Source: Candidatus Cloacimonadota bacterium
Lineage (GTDB): Bacteria; Cloacimonadota; Cloacimonadia; Cloacimonadales; Cloacimonadaceae
DNA: 44,903 nucleotides
Reading direction: 5' to 3'
Assembly (NCBI GenBank): GCA_012522635.1
Contig: JAAYKA010000024.1
Coordinates: forward strand, 1 to 44,903
The notes beneath the pieces are model-generated. The model saw only the letters and a list, made by a program, of their open reading frames with translations, was not told the origin of the DNA and ran no database searches. Shown here piece after piece: positions 25,084-33,739 of this stretch. Position 1 is the first letter of the stretch. Every line of letters starts with the position of its first letter. A program made the position numbers and the translations under genes.

Positions 25084-26652
25084 TTAACGTTGGCTGACGG
25101 CGGGTTCATCGCTCTTGCGGGTAACTCTGCCGTCTTGACTGATCACCAGTTCGCTTTCAGGGAAATCCAAATTGGTGAGTTTGATGATTTCTTTCAGCGC
25201 GGAATGTCCATCGTCAAGGATGGGTCCGCCTTTTCCAGGCTGACGGATGGATGTGATTTGCGCGTCCACAAATTCACCAGTACCGGTAACCGTCACTTTG
25301 ATGATGGGCGCGAGACCAAGATTTCCGGAAAGGTTGAAACGTCCATAAGTGCAGAAATTTCCCAAGCTGTAAGCGATGAAACGGCCTTTGTAAATATCGA
25401 TTGCCCGGGTAACGTGGGGGCCATGTCCAAAAACGATGTCCGCACCTGCATCGATGGCTACGCGGGCAAATTCATGCGGATTTCCCCTGTTTTCACCCAG
25501 GAAAAATTCGGTTTTGCCATTCACACGGGTTTTGTCTGAACCTTCGGCGCCACCATGGAAGGACACAATCACGATGTCGCTTTTTTGTTTCAGTTCCTTC
25601 ACGATGCGGGCTACTTCCTTGTAATCGTTGATCTGCATGGTTCCGTTGTTCGGTGCAAAAGCGCAGAATCCATAACGGATATCATCCTTGGTAAACGTGA
25701 CGCTGGGGTATTCTTTCAGCCCGGCAAATTTGATGCCAAGCTCATCCAACATCTTGACAGTGTTGCTTTTACCCGATGCGCCGAAATCCCCGACGTGGTT
25801 GTTTGCCAAACTAACGAGGTCGATTCCCGCGTCGCGCAGGTAGCCACCATAATGGTCGGGGCTTTTAAAAGCAAAACAGGTGGAGGGATTGGAACACTTT
25901 TTTGGCACCCCGGTTCCACTGAGAATCACCCCCTCAAGATTGGCAAAAGTGAGGTCTGCCGAGGAAAGGATGTGTTTCACAGGGTTCAGCAAGTCGCGTC
26001 CATCATTGGGAGGCAAATAGTTTGCAGAGGGATAGTTTGTTCCCAACATGATATCTCCCACTCCGATCACGGTCACGTTTCGCGTGGGGGCCACAAAACT
26101 GGGATATTTTGCCTCCAACTGGGGCATGCGACCGGCATAGAGAAAACGCCTCAGATAGTGGGAACTATTGTAATAATCGTCAATCACAACCCCGCGGGAA
26201 GAGCTGTGAATCATTTTTAGGCCATTGCCATTGTTTTCAACCACCATGGCAACGTGACCAATCTTGTTGGAACTCAGGTTCGTGCCGCGGAAAAACATGA
26301 GATCACCAGGCTGGGCCTCACTGAGGGAAATGCTGCGGCAACTGGCGTATTGGGTGCTGGCAGTGCGGGGAATGCTCACACCATGAAGCGAGTAGATATA
26401 TTGAACAAATCCACTGCAATCCATGATGTTACCCTGAGGATTGCGGAACTTATAGGGCCGTCCCAGATATTGACGGCTGGTTTCAACCATACTTTTGGTG
26501 GCTTCGGCATAGGTTCTGGGGTTGTATGCGGCTTCTGTTTTCCCTGGCCAGGTATCCAAAACAAGGGAAAACAACAGCAGGAACAAGCTCCCAGAAATAA
26601 TTTTTCGCATATAACAGGCGACTTTTCTCGCCCGGGTCATGGTCTTTGTCAT
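25084..26652 (-). CDS. Secreted NlpC/P60-CapA fusion protein
   Basis: Two enzyme domains in one 522-residue exported protein. A long basic N-region and a hydrophobic stretch at about 18-32 form the signal or anchor. Residues about 48-178 are an NlpC/P60 peptidase: catalytic Cys79 in MDCSGFVQYIYS, His133 in IGHVAMVVE and a further His149 in KMIHSSSRGV. Such domains cut peptidoglycan stem peptides. Residues about 190-500 are a CapA/PgsA-type metallophosphatase-fold domain: GVGDIMLGTN, LTFANLEGVI, LANNHVGDFG, VSFHGGAEGS and FGHGPHV. CapA proteins are tied to poly-gamma-glutamate or capsule anchoring, but biochemical roles vary. ATG 26652 has a strong AAGGAG upstream; a start at 26610 is possible but has a weak site. 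It is a single-gene unit with its own promoter and terminator. Confidence 0.9.
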   Translation of the reverse strand: MTKTMTRARKVACYMRKIISGSLFLLLFSLVLDTWPGKTEAAYNPRTYAEATKSMVETSRQYLGRPYKFRNPQGNIMDCSGFVQYIYSLHGVSIPRTASTQYASCRSISLSEAQPGDLMFFRGTNLSSNKIGHVAMVVENNGNGLKMIHSSSRGVVIDDYYNSSHYLRRFLYAGRMPQLEAKYPSFVAPTRNVTVIGVGDIMLGTNYPSANYLPPNDGRDLLNPVKHILSSADLTFANLEGVILSGTGVPKKCSNPSTCFAFKSPDHYGGYLRDAGIDLVSLANNHVGDFGASGKSNTVKMLDELGIKFAGLKEYPSVTFTKDDIRYGFCAFAPNNGTMQINDYKEVARIVKELKQKSDIVIVSFHGGAEGSDKTRVNGKTEFFLGENRGNPHEFARVAIDAGADIVFGHGPHVTRAIDIYKGRFIAYSLGNFCTYGRFNLSGNLGLAPIIKVTVTGTGEFVDAQITSIRQPGKGGPILDDGHSALKEIIKLTNLDFPESELVISQDGRVTRKSDEPAVSQR

Positions 26653-26754
26653 CAGGTCTCCTTGTGTGGTGCCTCTTTGAGAACAGCAATGGAAGAACGT
26701 TCATGAATAGGCACTCAAACACTTTTATAACAGTCAGTTAAAAATTTAGGCACC

Positions 26755-26782
26755 ATGATAAGGGCATGTGGGAGAATGTCAA
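26755..26782 (-). promoter_or_regulatory. Sigma70-type promoter for NlpC/P60-CapA gene
   Basis: On the minus strand TTGACA (26782-26777) and TATCAT (26760-26755) are 16 bases apart. The leader to the ATG at 26652 would be about 95 bases. Confidence 0.5.
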
Positions 26783-26860
26783 GAAAAAAAGACCCTTTTA
26801 TGACATTTTTAGTTGCTATCTAATTGATATTACGCTAGTTGCACGCCTGACTTCAGGGAG

Positions 26861-28873
26861 CTATTTCAGACTGGTTTTCCGTTTCAAAAAAGTGTAAGCT
26901 ATTCCGCCAAAAATTAGAGCCAGGAAAAACAACACAGCGAGATCAACCCCGATATTGTCCAAATTAAACCCTAAAACCCCGTCCGCGGCTTGAGTTCCAT
27001 CCACCAGCAGGATGAGCTCATACGCCCAGCGACTGATTATTGGTGCTGCCAAAATTCGCCCAAAACCTCCCAAGTCCTTGAAATAGACAATCAAACCACC
27101 CAAAACTATCTGTGGAATGAGGATGATGGGGACGATTGCCATGGCAGCTTCTCCGGTTTTTGCCACTGCGGAAACCACCAAACCCATCAGCATCGCCGTG
27201 AAAGAGGTAAGCAACAGAACAAGATAGTGGGGGAAAAACCCAACACCCAGAACTCCGGAATCGTAAAAGGAAAGTTGCGCGAAGGCGGTGATAATCAGAC
27301 ATTGGACAGCACAAAGTATGCCCAAAACCGTCACTTTTGATGCCAGATATGCGCCCAATCCAAGCGCCGCCTTGTTTTCCCGCTGGAAAATGGTCTGTTC
27401 ACAAACAATCTCGCGGGCGGAATTGGAACAACCCAGCCAGATGGCGGCGACGAGTGCCATAAAGTGCATGGCCAGAAGATATTGCTGGGTTTGATTGTTG
27501 GCAAACACCAGCAGTAGAAAGAGCCCGATAATGGGCGCCTGCATCAGCAGAATGAGCGTGCTCATTGAATCCCGCGCCTTGATCAGAAAAGTGCGTTTTA
27601 CCAGGGTAAAAAACTGGCTGAAAGGGCTCACCACGAAGCGGGATTTTTGCATTGCCTTCTCAGATGGGATCTGGTCCATGCCTCTGATAACCATATCTTT
27701 GAATTGTGGGCTGCGCAGATATTCTTTTTGCAATTCGCGGCTGTCGCGTCGTTCCAAAACATCGAAGATTTGCTCCGGCTGCTCAACCTTGAAATATGCC
27801 GCGGCTTCCTGTGCCTTGCCGTAATATGCCAGTTTTCCACCCTCACCCAAAACAATGACATGGCTGAAGATGCCAAAATTTGTGCTGTCAATTTTATGCG
27901 TGGTGAGCACAACAATGTGTCCCTTGTCTGCCAAACCTTTCAGCAGGCTCATCACTTCACGGTCGGTGCGCGGATCCAGGCCACTGGTGGGTTCATCCAA
28001 ATAATAAAGCAGCGGTTCTGTGATGAGTTCCTGAGCCATATTCACACGTTTACGCTGACCTCCACTGATGCCACGGCGTTCAGCGGAACCGATCAGGACA
28101 TTGCGGCTCTGGGAAAGCTCCAAATCCTTGATGATACCATCAATCTGGGTTTTGCGCTCGCTCTCGGAAAGACTGTCGCCCAAACGAAGCTGGCTGGTGT
28201 AAGCAAGCGATTCCTCCACAGTAAGTTCGCGATGGATAATGTCATCTTGGGGAACGTAGCCAATCTGACCTTTAAAGGCCTCAAGATTATGATGGATGGA
28301 AAGGCTGTTCAGCCTCACGATGCCACGACTGGGACGCAAATAACCATTCAACATCAACATGAGCGTGGTTTTACCGCAGCCGGAAGGCCCCACCAAACCG
28401 ATAAATTGCCCAGGCTCGAAGCAGAGGGAAACGTCGTCGATGAGCGTTTTTTCGGGAACACGGTAGCTGAGATTTTGGGCCACCAAACGCAGTTTTTGAG
28501 TCCAAAGATGTTGCGGAGGCGCCTTGAGCACATCTTCCAAACTGAGCGGAATGCCCGCAATCACAATGGTATCTGTCGGGCTGACCGTTTTGGAGCTAAT
28601 TTTTTTACCGTTTACAAAAGTTCCATTTTGGCTGCCCAGATCCTGCAGAACCCAATTTCCCCCTTCCAAAAACAGCTTGGCATGGTTTCTGGACACCCTG
28701 ATGTTGTCCAGAATAATATCGCAGCCGGGAGCACGACCGATTACATAGGAATCTCTGGTTTGAACAGGTGTGTCCGCTGGTTTTTTACCGCAAAATGGAC
28801 AGAAAACAGAGTCAGAATCAATTTGTCTTCGGCAATTCGGACACAGCATTTTCTGCTTTTTCTCTCGCTTCAT
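26861..28873 (-). CDS. Zinc-ribbon/FHA-headed ABCG-like transporter
   Basis: A 670-residue full half-transporter with a signalling head. Residues 11-29 are a zinc ribbon (CPNC and CPFC). Residues about 43-110 are an FHA domain with GRAPGCD, SRNHAKL and the SQNGTFVNG loop, which binds phosphothreonine. Residues about 128-350 are an ABC ATPase: Walker A GPSGCGKTT at 162-170, signature ISGGQRKRV, Walker B and D-loop LDEPTSGLDP. From about residue 425 come six helices of an ABC2/ABCG membrane domain. The reverse order (ATPase before membrane) is ABCG-like. FHA control suggests transport switched by phosphorylation. ATG 28873 has GAGG 7 bases upstream; ATG 28849 is an alternative. It overlaps the previous gene by 56 bases. 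The cargo is unknown. Confidence 0.93.
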   Translation of the reverse strand: MKREKKQKMLCPNCRRQIDSDSVFCPFCGKKPADTPVQTRDSYVIGRAPGCDIILDNIRVSRNHAKLFLEGGNWVLQDLGSQNGTFVNGKKISSKTVSPTDTIVIAGIPLSLEDVLKAPPQHLWTQKLRLVAQNLSYRVPEKTLIDDVSLCFEPGQFIGLVGPSGCGKTTLMLMLNGYLRPSRGIVRLNSLSIHHNLEAFKGQIGYVPQDDIIHRELTVEESLAYTSQLRLGDSLSESERKTQIDGIIKDLELSQSRNVLIGSAERRGISGGQRKRVNMAQELITEPLLYYLDEPTSGLDPRTDREVMSLLKGLADKGHIVVLTTHKIDSTNFGIFSHVIVLGEGGKLAYYGKAQEAAAYFKVEQPEQIFDVLERRDSRELQKEYLRSPQFKDMVIRGMDQIPSEKAMQKSRFVVSPFSQFFTLVKRTFLIKARDSMSTLILLMQAPIIGLFLLLVFANNQTQQYLLAMHFMALVAAIWLGCSNSAREIVCEQTIFQRENKAALGLGAYLASKVTVLGILCAVQCLIITAFAQLSFYDSGVLGVGFFPHYLVLLLTSFTAMLMGLVVSAVAKTGEAAMAIVPIILIPQIVLGGLIVYFKDLGGFGRILAAPIISRWAYELILLVDGTQAADGVLGFNLDNIGVDLAVLFFLALIFGGIAYTFLKRKTSLK

Positions 28874-29354
28874 TTAACTGCCTCAATCCAGAGGGCAGCG
28901 GCAGTTCCTTTGTATACTTCACTGTTTTACTAAAACCCCACTTGCGTGCAGTAACCTGCGTTTCAACTCTCAGCTTATTCAACGACAGCCCCAAAAGGTT
29001 CCGAAAACTGCCAAGCTCGAGCGTCAACGGAATTTCCTGATTTTCAGAACGGGCTTCAACGTAATATCCCTGCTGGCAATTGAATTTCAACAAGGTTGCT
29101 TCACCACCGATGAGAGAAACCTCGAAAGGTTCAAGCTGATATCCAATCCGAGCCTTGTTCGTGATTTTCAAAGAAAATGCGAGAACATTCGCAGGATCCG
29201 TCAGAAATTTTTCTGGATTCACCGTGAGAGAGGGTTCCACCTCCGGTTCAAAATCCCAGGTGCTGGCCCAAAGCAGAAAACCAAAGGCTAAAATCAATAG
29301 AATCAGGAGGCTGTGCCACCAGTAGAATTGAAAATAGAAACGTTTCTCGTTCAT
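28818..29354 (-). CDS. Single-pass membrane protein, unknown, 178 aa
   Basis: One N-terminal helix at about residues 14-31 (SLLILLILAFGFLLWAS) anchors an extracytoplasmic beta-rich domain. That domain has the look of a LEA14/NDR1-like (WHy-type) fold: a run of strands such as NVLAFSLKITNKARIGYQLEPFEVSLIGG and IPLTLELGSFRNLLGLSLNKLRVETQV. I cannot confirm that assignment by eye. It has no enzyme motifs. It lies between an M48 protease and the FHA-ABC transporter, and its end overlaps the transporter start by 56 bases, an unusually long overlap. It may be an accessory part of the transporter or a target of the protease. Confidence 0.72.
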   Translation of the reverse strand: MNEKRFYFQFYWWHSLLILLILAFGFLLWASTWDFEPEVEPSLTVNPEKFLTDPANVLAFSLKITNKARIGYQLEPFEVSLIGGEATLLKFNCQQGYYVEARSENQEIPLTLELGSFRNLLGLSLNKLRVETQVTARKWGFSKTVKYTKELPLPSGLRQLNEAREKAENAVSELPKTN

Positions 29355-29374
29355 AAAACTAATCCCAAAAAGGA

Positions 29375-30430
29375 CTACATCTTCTCGATGCGTTCGATTC
29401 GTTTTTGCGCGGTGGGATGGGTGGAAATGAAATCGTTGATGGCCTGGATATTTGGATTTTCCTCAGTGGGTTCATATTTTTGGAGCTTGCGGAAAAAGGA
29501 AATGGCACCCTGTTTGGAATATCCCGCAGCGGTCATCAATTCCACTCCCCGCTTGTCCGCGGCGTATTCAATTTCTTGGGAATAAGGGTGTTTATAGATA
29601 TTGTAGGCAATTCCGACCACCTCCCCAAACAACGGATTAATCTTCCCAGCCCGCACGGAGTGTTGTATTTTTTCCACGCAGTGCTTCAGGTCGTTATGCG
29701 CGATTTCGTGGGCAATCACAAAAGCGAGCTCGTCTTCACGGTCCAAAGCATTCAACATCCCCATATTGATAAAGGTTTTTCCGCCTGCCACGGCAAAAGC
29801 GTTAAAATCACGATCCGCTGTCACGTCGCACTGCCAAGCCAAGTCCCGGCGGGATGATTTGGCTCTAATCTTGCGGAAGACGCCCTGCACATCGAATTTT
29901 GAGGTTCCACCTTTGCCAACTTCCCGGAGGATTTTTTGCCGGAGCTCGGCACCAATCTCATTTTCTTCTTCGATGCTGAGCGCCGTCATATCCAGCAATC
30001 GTTTATCCAATTCGCTGGACAAGCCGGCCAATCCTTCGATTAGACCCATAAGATCGCTCTCCTGGCTTGTCTCTCCCACTTGAGGAAGCTTCAAAAGTTC
30101 GATCAGGTCAATCTCATTTGCCACACATTGCCATTGGCGGTTTCTCTTTTCGAAGGTCAAATGCCCCGGCAGAATTTGCGGTCCAAAACCCAGGGCTGGT
30201 TTGTTCAGCCGGGCCTGATAGTCCATTTCATACCTGCGTTTGCCATTGCTGTAGCCTTCGTTTTGAATGAAAAACTCCTCAATAGAATAATCCTGCCCCA
30301 GATGCTCCTGGATTTGAAGTTCCAGTTTGTCTCGCTCCAGACGAGCCAGCTTGTTGATCTCGTTTTTGTCGCATCCACCCAACAATATTAAGGCTGCCAG
30401 CAAGGCAAGTATGCTGATGTATTTTCTCAT
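29375..30430 (-). CDS. M48-family metalloprotease lipoprotein
   Basis: A zinc protease of 351 residues on the envelope side. The signal peptide ends in LLGGC, so Cys20 is lipidated. A charged N-terminal region of about 150 residues is not recognised. The peptidase domain has the HExxH site as FVIAHEIAHNDLKH at about residues 232-245 and the third ligand Glu in SQEIEYAADKRGVELM, with NMGMLNAL as the upstream strand. Domain order resembles BepA/LoiP-type periplasmic M48 enzymes that act in envelope quality control. The ATG overlaps the phosphatase stop as ATGA, so it belongs to the FHA/PP2C operon. Confidence 0.92.
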   Translation of the reverse strand: MRKYISILALLAALILLGGCDKNEINKLARLERDKLELQIQEHLGQDYSIEEFFIQNEGYSNGKRRYEMDYQARLNKPALGFGPQILPGHLTFEKRNRQWQCVANEIDLIELLKLPQVGETSQESDLMGLIEGLAGLSSELDKRLLDMTALSIEEENEIGAELRQKILREVGKGGTSKFDVQGVFRKIRAKSSRRDLAWQCDVTADRDFNAFAVAGGKTFINMGMLNALDREDELAFVIAHEIAHNDLKHCVEKIQHSVRAGKINPLFGEVVGIAYNIYKHPYSQEIEYAADKRGVELMTAAGYSKQGAISFFRKLQKYEPTEENPNIQAINDFISTHPTAQKRIERIEKM

Positions 30431-31491
30431 CTTTTTGGGTTTCCTCGAAGGTCTTTTTTATCCCCGGAGTTATCTTTATTGTTTGGTTCGGGTTTTAGCG
30501 CGTTTTGCTCTTCCTTTTTGTCCTCTTTCACTTCTGGAACCCTCAGAGTATCAGCGAGAAGCGAATCCGGCTCCGGCGTAACAATCTTCTCACTTTGCGA
30601 TGCCACGTACTGTTTTCCCTTGAAAACTCCGATGTGGAAAGTGTTCATTAAGCTCAGCGTAGCCGCCAAACCCAGAAATACCGTTAAAAACACCAAAATC
30701 AGGGTAAGGAGATTATATGACCCCCTGGGTGTTTCGGACTTGTAAACCTTTCCGCTATTGACTTTTAGAATCTGCACGGTAATGTTGTCTTTGCCTCCAC
30801 GATGGTTGGCTTCGTCAACCAGGTCGCGGCATGCCTGCTGTGGTTCCAATACAAGATAACCATCCAGTTCACGCGGAGTTAGATAATCTGTGAGCCCATC
30901 CGAACAAAGCAGAAATACGTCGTCCCGATAAAGCGGGAATGGACCCTTCACGTCAGCCGGATGCGGTTTTGCGCTCAAGGAACGGGTGATGATGTTTTTG
31001 CGGGGATGGTTGTGGGCGTCCACTTCCGAGATAATCCCGTGATCCACCATCTCCTGCACCCAGGAGTGGTCTCGCGTGATCAGTTTTATTTGACCACCGC
31101 GCCGGAGATAGATGCGGCTATCTCCAATCCAGGCAATCCAATAGCGTTCTCCGCGGATGAGCAAAATAACCGCCGTGGTACCCATTTCAGACATGTCGGG
31201 GTTTTGCTGCGCGTGGGCGGCGATATTTTGTTGAGCCAGGTTCAGAGCTTGATGAAGTTCGTCGTTTTCTTGAAAATCCGTGCCCAATTTCTGAAAGTGG
31301 GACGCGATGGTCTCCACCGCCACCTGGGAAGCAATCTCGCCACCGCTGTAGCCGCCCATACCGTCGCAAACAACAAGCAATTCTCCAAAATCGCCGCTGA
31401 ATTTTCCGTAATAGTCCTGGTTGCTTTCACGCTTCATACCCACATCGGTGAGGTTGCTGATCGTGAATCTGTTTACCGCGTTCGGCTTCAT
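30427..31491 (-). CDS. PP2C-type Ser/Thr protein phosphatase with membrane anchor
   Basis: Metal-dependent phosphatase that should remove phosphate from Ser/Thr. Residues about 8-245 are the PP2C domain: SNQDYYG, VCDGMGGYSGGEIAS (metal-binding Asp-Gly), WIGDSRIYL, ITRDHSWVQ, LLCSDGLTDYL and GGKDNITVQIL are all intact. A membrane helix follows at about 257-282 (LLTLILVFLTVFLGLAATLSL). A highly charged tail of some 70 residues would then lie outside the cytoplasm. Total length is 354 residues. It is in an operon with three FHA proteins but no kinase, so it should oppose a kinase encoded elsewhere. The gene starts 8 bases past the stop of the vWA-FHA gene. Confidence 0.95.
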   Translation of the reverse strand: MKPNAVNRFTISNLTDVGMKRESNQDYYGKFSGDFGELLVVCDGMGGYSGGEIASQVAVETIASHFQKLGTDFQENDELHQALNLAQQNIAAHAQQNPDMSEMGTTAVILLIRGERYWIAWIGDSRIYLRRGGQIKLITRDHSWVQEMVDHGIISEVDAHNHPRKNIITRSLSAKPHPADVKGPFPLYRDDVFLLCSDGLTDYLTPRELDGYLVLEPQQACRDLVDEANHRGGKDNITVQILKVNSGKVYKSETPRGSYNLLTLILVFLTVFLGLAATLSLMNTFHIGVFKGKQYVASQSEKIVTPEPDSLLADTLRVPEVKEDKKEEQNALKPEPNNKDNSGDKKDLRGNPKR

Positions 31492-31499
31492 AAAAAACC

Positions 31500-33053
31500 T
31501 CAGACCAAATAAAAACGGCCTTCGTTCGAGCCCAGCTTGAATGTTGCTTCCGGATCAATACGGCAGATGCTGACCTTCTGACCGCTCACATGCGTCCCAT
31601 TCATCGAGCCCAGGTCTTCAATGAAGAATTGTCCGTCGGCCCAGTAAATGCGCGCGTGTTGGGAAGACACGGTTGAGTCGTTCATCACGATTGTGTTTCC
31701 GGGTGAGCGGCCAATGCTGGCTCCCTCTTTTCCAATTCTAAAACTGCGACCCTGCTCTGTGCCATAAACCACTTTCAAAACCAGTTCGGAAAAACCACCC
31801 ACCGGAGCGCCGCCGGGGTCCAGAATCACGGTGCGTTCCCGATCCATTGGCTCCGGAGGCTTAATCCTGCGGGTTTCTTCTTCGCGGCGGGTTTGCTCCT
31901 GCCTGATACGATCTTCCTCAAGCCGATGTTCTCTCTCCACACGCTCCTGGTTTTCACGGCGCTGTCGTTCCGCTTCCTCAAGCCGACGTCTTTCCTCGGT
32001 CTGGCGAATTTTCTTCTGCCTGTTTAAAAGGAATATCAAAAGCCCGACGACAATCAGCAAGAAAGCTGCCGCGCCCAAAATCCATCCCAGTGGAAAGCCT
32101 TTTTTGCCATCGGAATCCAAGTCTTCCGGTTGGATTGCCTCCTCCACAGGGACCAATACCTGAGCAGGTTCATGCAGGCTGGCACTGTTTTCGCCCACCT
32201 GCAGAGTGATATTCAAATCTTTAAGCTTGCCATCGCCAGCCAGATTGAAAACAGGATAGTTGAGAATCCAGGAACCCAATATCTGGCGCTGAACCTTGGA
32301 AAAGTGTTTGTTCAAACTCTCGGGACTGGGCGCGTGGTAATAGCTGCCGCCGGTTTCGTCGGCAATTCTTTCCATATATTGCAAAAACTGTTTTTCCACC
32401 TTGGTGTAGCCCACGGTAAAAATGGGCAAATGCTTTGCCCTGGATGTTTTTAAGGCTTCTTCCAAGGTGTAGGCTTCGGCTGGATTTTCTTCTTTTCCGT
32501 CCGAAAACAGAATCATGTAGCGCCCATCGTGTTTCGGTTTTTTTGAGCCCAGATGGTCCAAACCTTTGTGGATGGCGTAATACAGCGATGTGTCTCCGCT
32601 TCTGACCTTCAGATCATTAATGCTCTTACGCAAGAGCTCTGTATCCGTGGTAAAATCGCAAACCACCTCCGCTTTTTCGCTGAAAGCCATGATGCAGATC
32701 TCGTCTTGAGGCCGTTTTTCATCAATAAAAGTAAGCAGACCGCTTTTCACGCTGTTCAAGGGTTTTCCACCCATCGAACCGGAAACGTCCACGTTTATCA
32801 AAACGGAAAGCCCCTGCCCGGAAGATTCAAAGGTGCTCACACTATAAATGCTGTCCACCTCGATGCCGCCAAAATTGATTTTGAAGTTTTTCGGGTTTAG
32901 TTTTTGCAGGGGTTCGTCGTCCGCGTCCAGCGTCAAAACAGTGCTTTGCACGGCTTTGGGAAAACCATCCGCGTTTGTTCGCAGGTGATGAATGCTGATA
33001 TTTTGCGCCCAAAGCGGCGCGAACAGCAGAAGCAGGGTCAGCAGTTTACGCAT
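31500..33053 (-). CDS. vWA-transmembrane-FHA protein
   Basis: A two-sided sensor-like protein of 517 residues from ATG 33053, chosen over TTG 33065 because GAGGTG lies just upstream and the signal peptide MRKLLTLLLLFAPLWA begins there. The extracytoplasmic part has a vWA domain (about residues 80-260) with a complete metal site: DVSGSMGG, a Thr in TSLY and FSDGKEE. A helix at about 324-343 crosses the membrane. A highly charged segment of Arg/Glu repeats follows (about 350-400). Then come the motif ERTVILDP near residue 408 and a C-terminal FHA domain (about 430-515) with GRSPGNTIV, SSQHARI and SMNGTHVSG. It could relay ligand binding outside to phospho-dependent contacts inside. Confidence 0.93.
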   Translation of the reverse strand: MRKLLTLLLLFAPLWAQNISIHHLRTNADGFPKAVQSTVLTLDADDEPLQKLNPKNFKINFGGIEVDSIYSVSTFESSGQGLSVLINVDVSGSMGGKPLNSVKSGLLTFIDEKRPQDEICIMAFSEKAEVVCDFTTDTELLRKSINDLKVRSGDTSLYYAIHKGLDHLGSKKPKHDGRYMILFSDGKEENPAEAYTLEEALKTSRAKHLPIFTVGYTKVEKQFLQYMERIADETGGSYYHAPSPESLNKHFSKVQRQILGSWILNYPVFNLAGDGKLKDLNITLQVGENSASLHEPAQVLVPVEEAIQPEDLDSDGKKGFPLGWILGAAAFLLIVVGLLIFLLNRQKKIRQTEERRRLEEAERQRRENQERVEREHRLEEDRIRQEQTRREEETRRIKPPEPMDRERTVILDPGGAPVGGFSELVLKVVYGTEQGRSFRIGKEGASIGRSPGNTIVMNDSTVSSQHARIYWADGQFFIEDLGSMNGTHVSGQKVSICRIDPEATFKLGSNEGRFYLV

Positions 33054-33061
33054 GATGCACC

Positions 33062-33715
33062 TCAAACCGTTTTAAGCTTCAAATCCACCGTGGCGATGCG
33101 GATAATATCGTTTTCATTCAGATAAACCTTGTCCTCAATCATCTCGCCATTCACGAAAGTACCGTTTGAGGAAAGGTTGTCTTCGATGATATATTTGCCG
33201 TTACGACAGAGCAGAACAGCATGTTCGGCAGAAACACCGGGTATGGACAGCCGAATGTCGCAGTTTTGCGCGCTACCGATGATGTGGCGTCCCTGGTAGA
33301 GCTTGTAATCCCGTCCCATGGGATCGATGTCGAAGGTCACCAGCCAACCCGTGAGCATCCGATTTGCCTGGGGACGAGGTTTGGCTTCAGAGCCTGATTC
33401 AGCTTCAGGCTCGCTGGGTTCTGCTCCCAGAATCACAGTTTTGTCGTCCGCTGGGGCAGAAGGAGCGGCGTGTCCTGGCTGGAGGCGTGCTTTGGAGGTA
33501 TCCAACCGGGTTTTATCCACGTCATCACCCATTCTGGCGGTGGGCTGCAAACCCAGGTTATCACGAGCCGGCGGGCAATGTGGACAGGCAGGCAAGCTGG
33601 CATCGTAGTCGTGGCCATTCGGACAGGTGCGCAAGTTCGAGCGCAGCGCTTTTCCGCATGATTTGCAAAAAATGGCGTGGTCTGGATTGATGGCATTGCA
33701 AGCGGGGCATTTCAT
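33062..33715 (-). CDS. Double zinc-ribbon FHA protein
   Basis: Cytoplasmic protein of 217 residues. A zinc ribbon at 3-21 (CPAC and CKSC) is followed by a second Cys/His cluster at 31-47 (CPNGH and CPHC). A flexible Ala/Pro/Glu-rich linker (about 50-120) carries VDKTRLD at Thr69 and DDKTVILG at Thr93. Residues about 144-215 are the FHA domain with IIGSAQNCD, SAEHAVL and SSNGTFVNG. The Thr motifs match FHA ligands, which favour I/L/D at the third place after phospho-Thr, so self or partner binding after phosphorylation is plausible. GGAG precedes the ATG. It is the first annotated gene of the signalling operon after a tiny leader frame. Confidence 0.9.
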   Translation of the reverse strand: MKCPACNAINPDHAIFCKSCGKALRSNLRTCPNGHDYDASLPACPHCPPARDNLGLQPTARMGDDVDKTRLDTSKARLQPGHAAPSAPADDKTVILGAEPSEPEAESGSEAKPRPQANRMLTGWLVTFDIDPMGRDYKLYQGRHIIGSAQNCDIRLSIPGVSAEHAVLLCRNGKYIIEDNLSSNGTFVNGEMIEDKVYLNENDIIRIATVDLKLKTV

Positions 33716-33739
33716 TTTGGTCTCCTAATCTATGTTTAT

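Noticed and set aside
27647-28933. 428-codon plus-strand open frame over the FHA-ABC transporter
   Set aside because: The minus-strand gene has all family motifs. The plus-strand frame has no domain and low-complexity His/Gln content typical of an antisense shadow.
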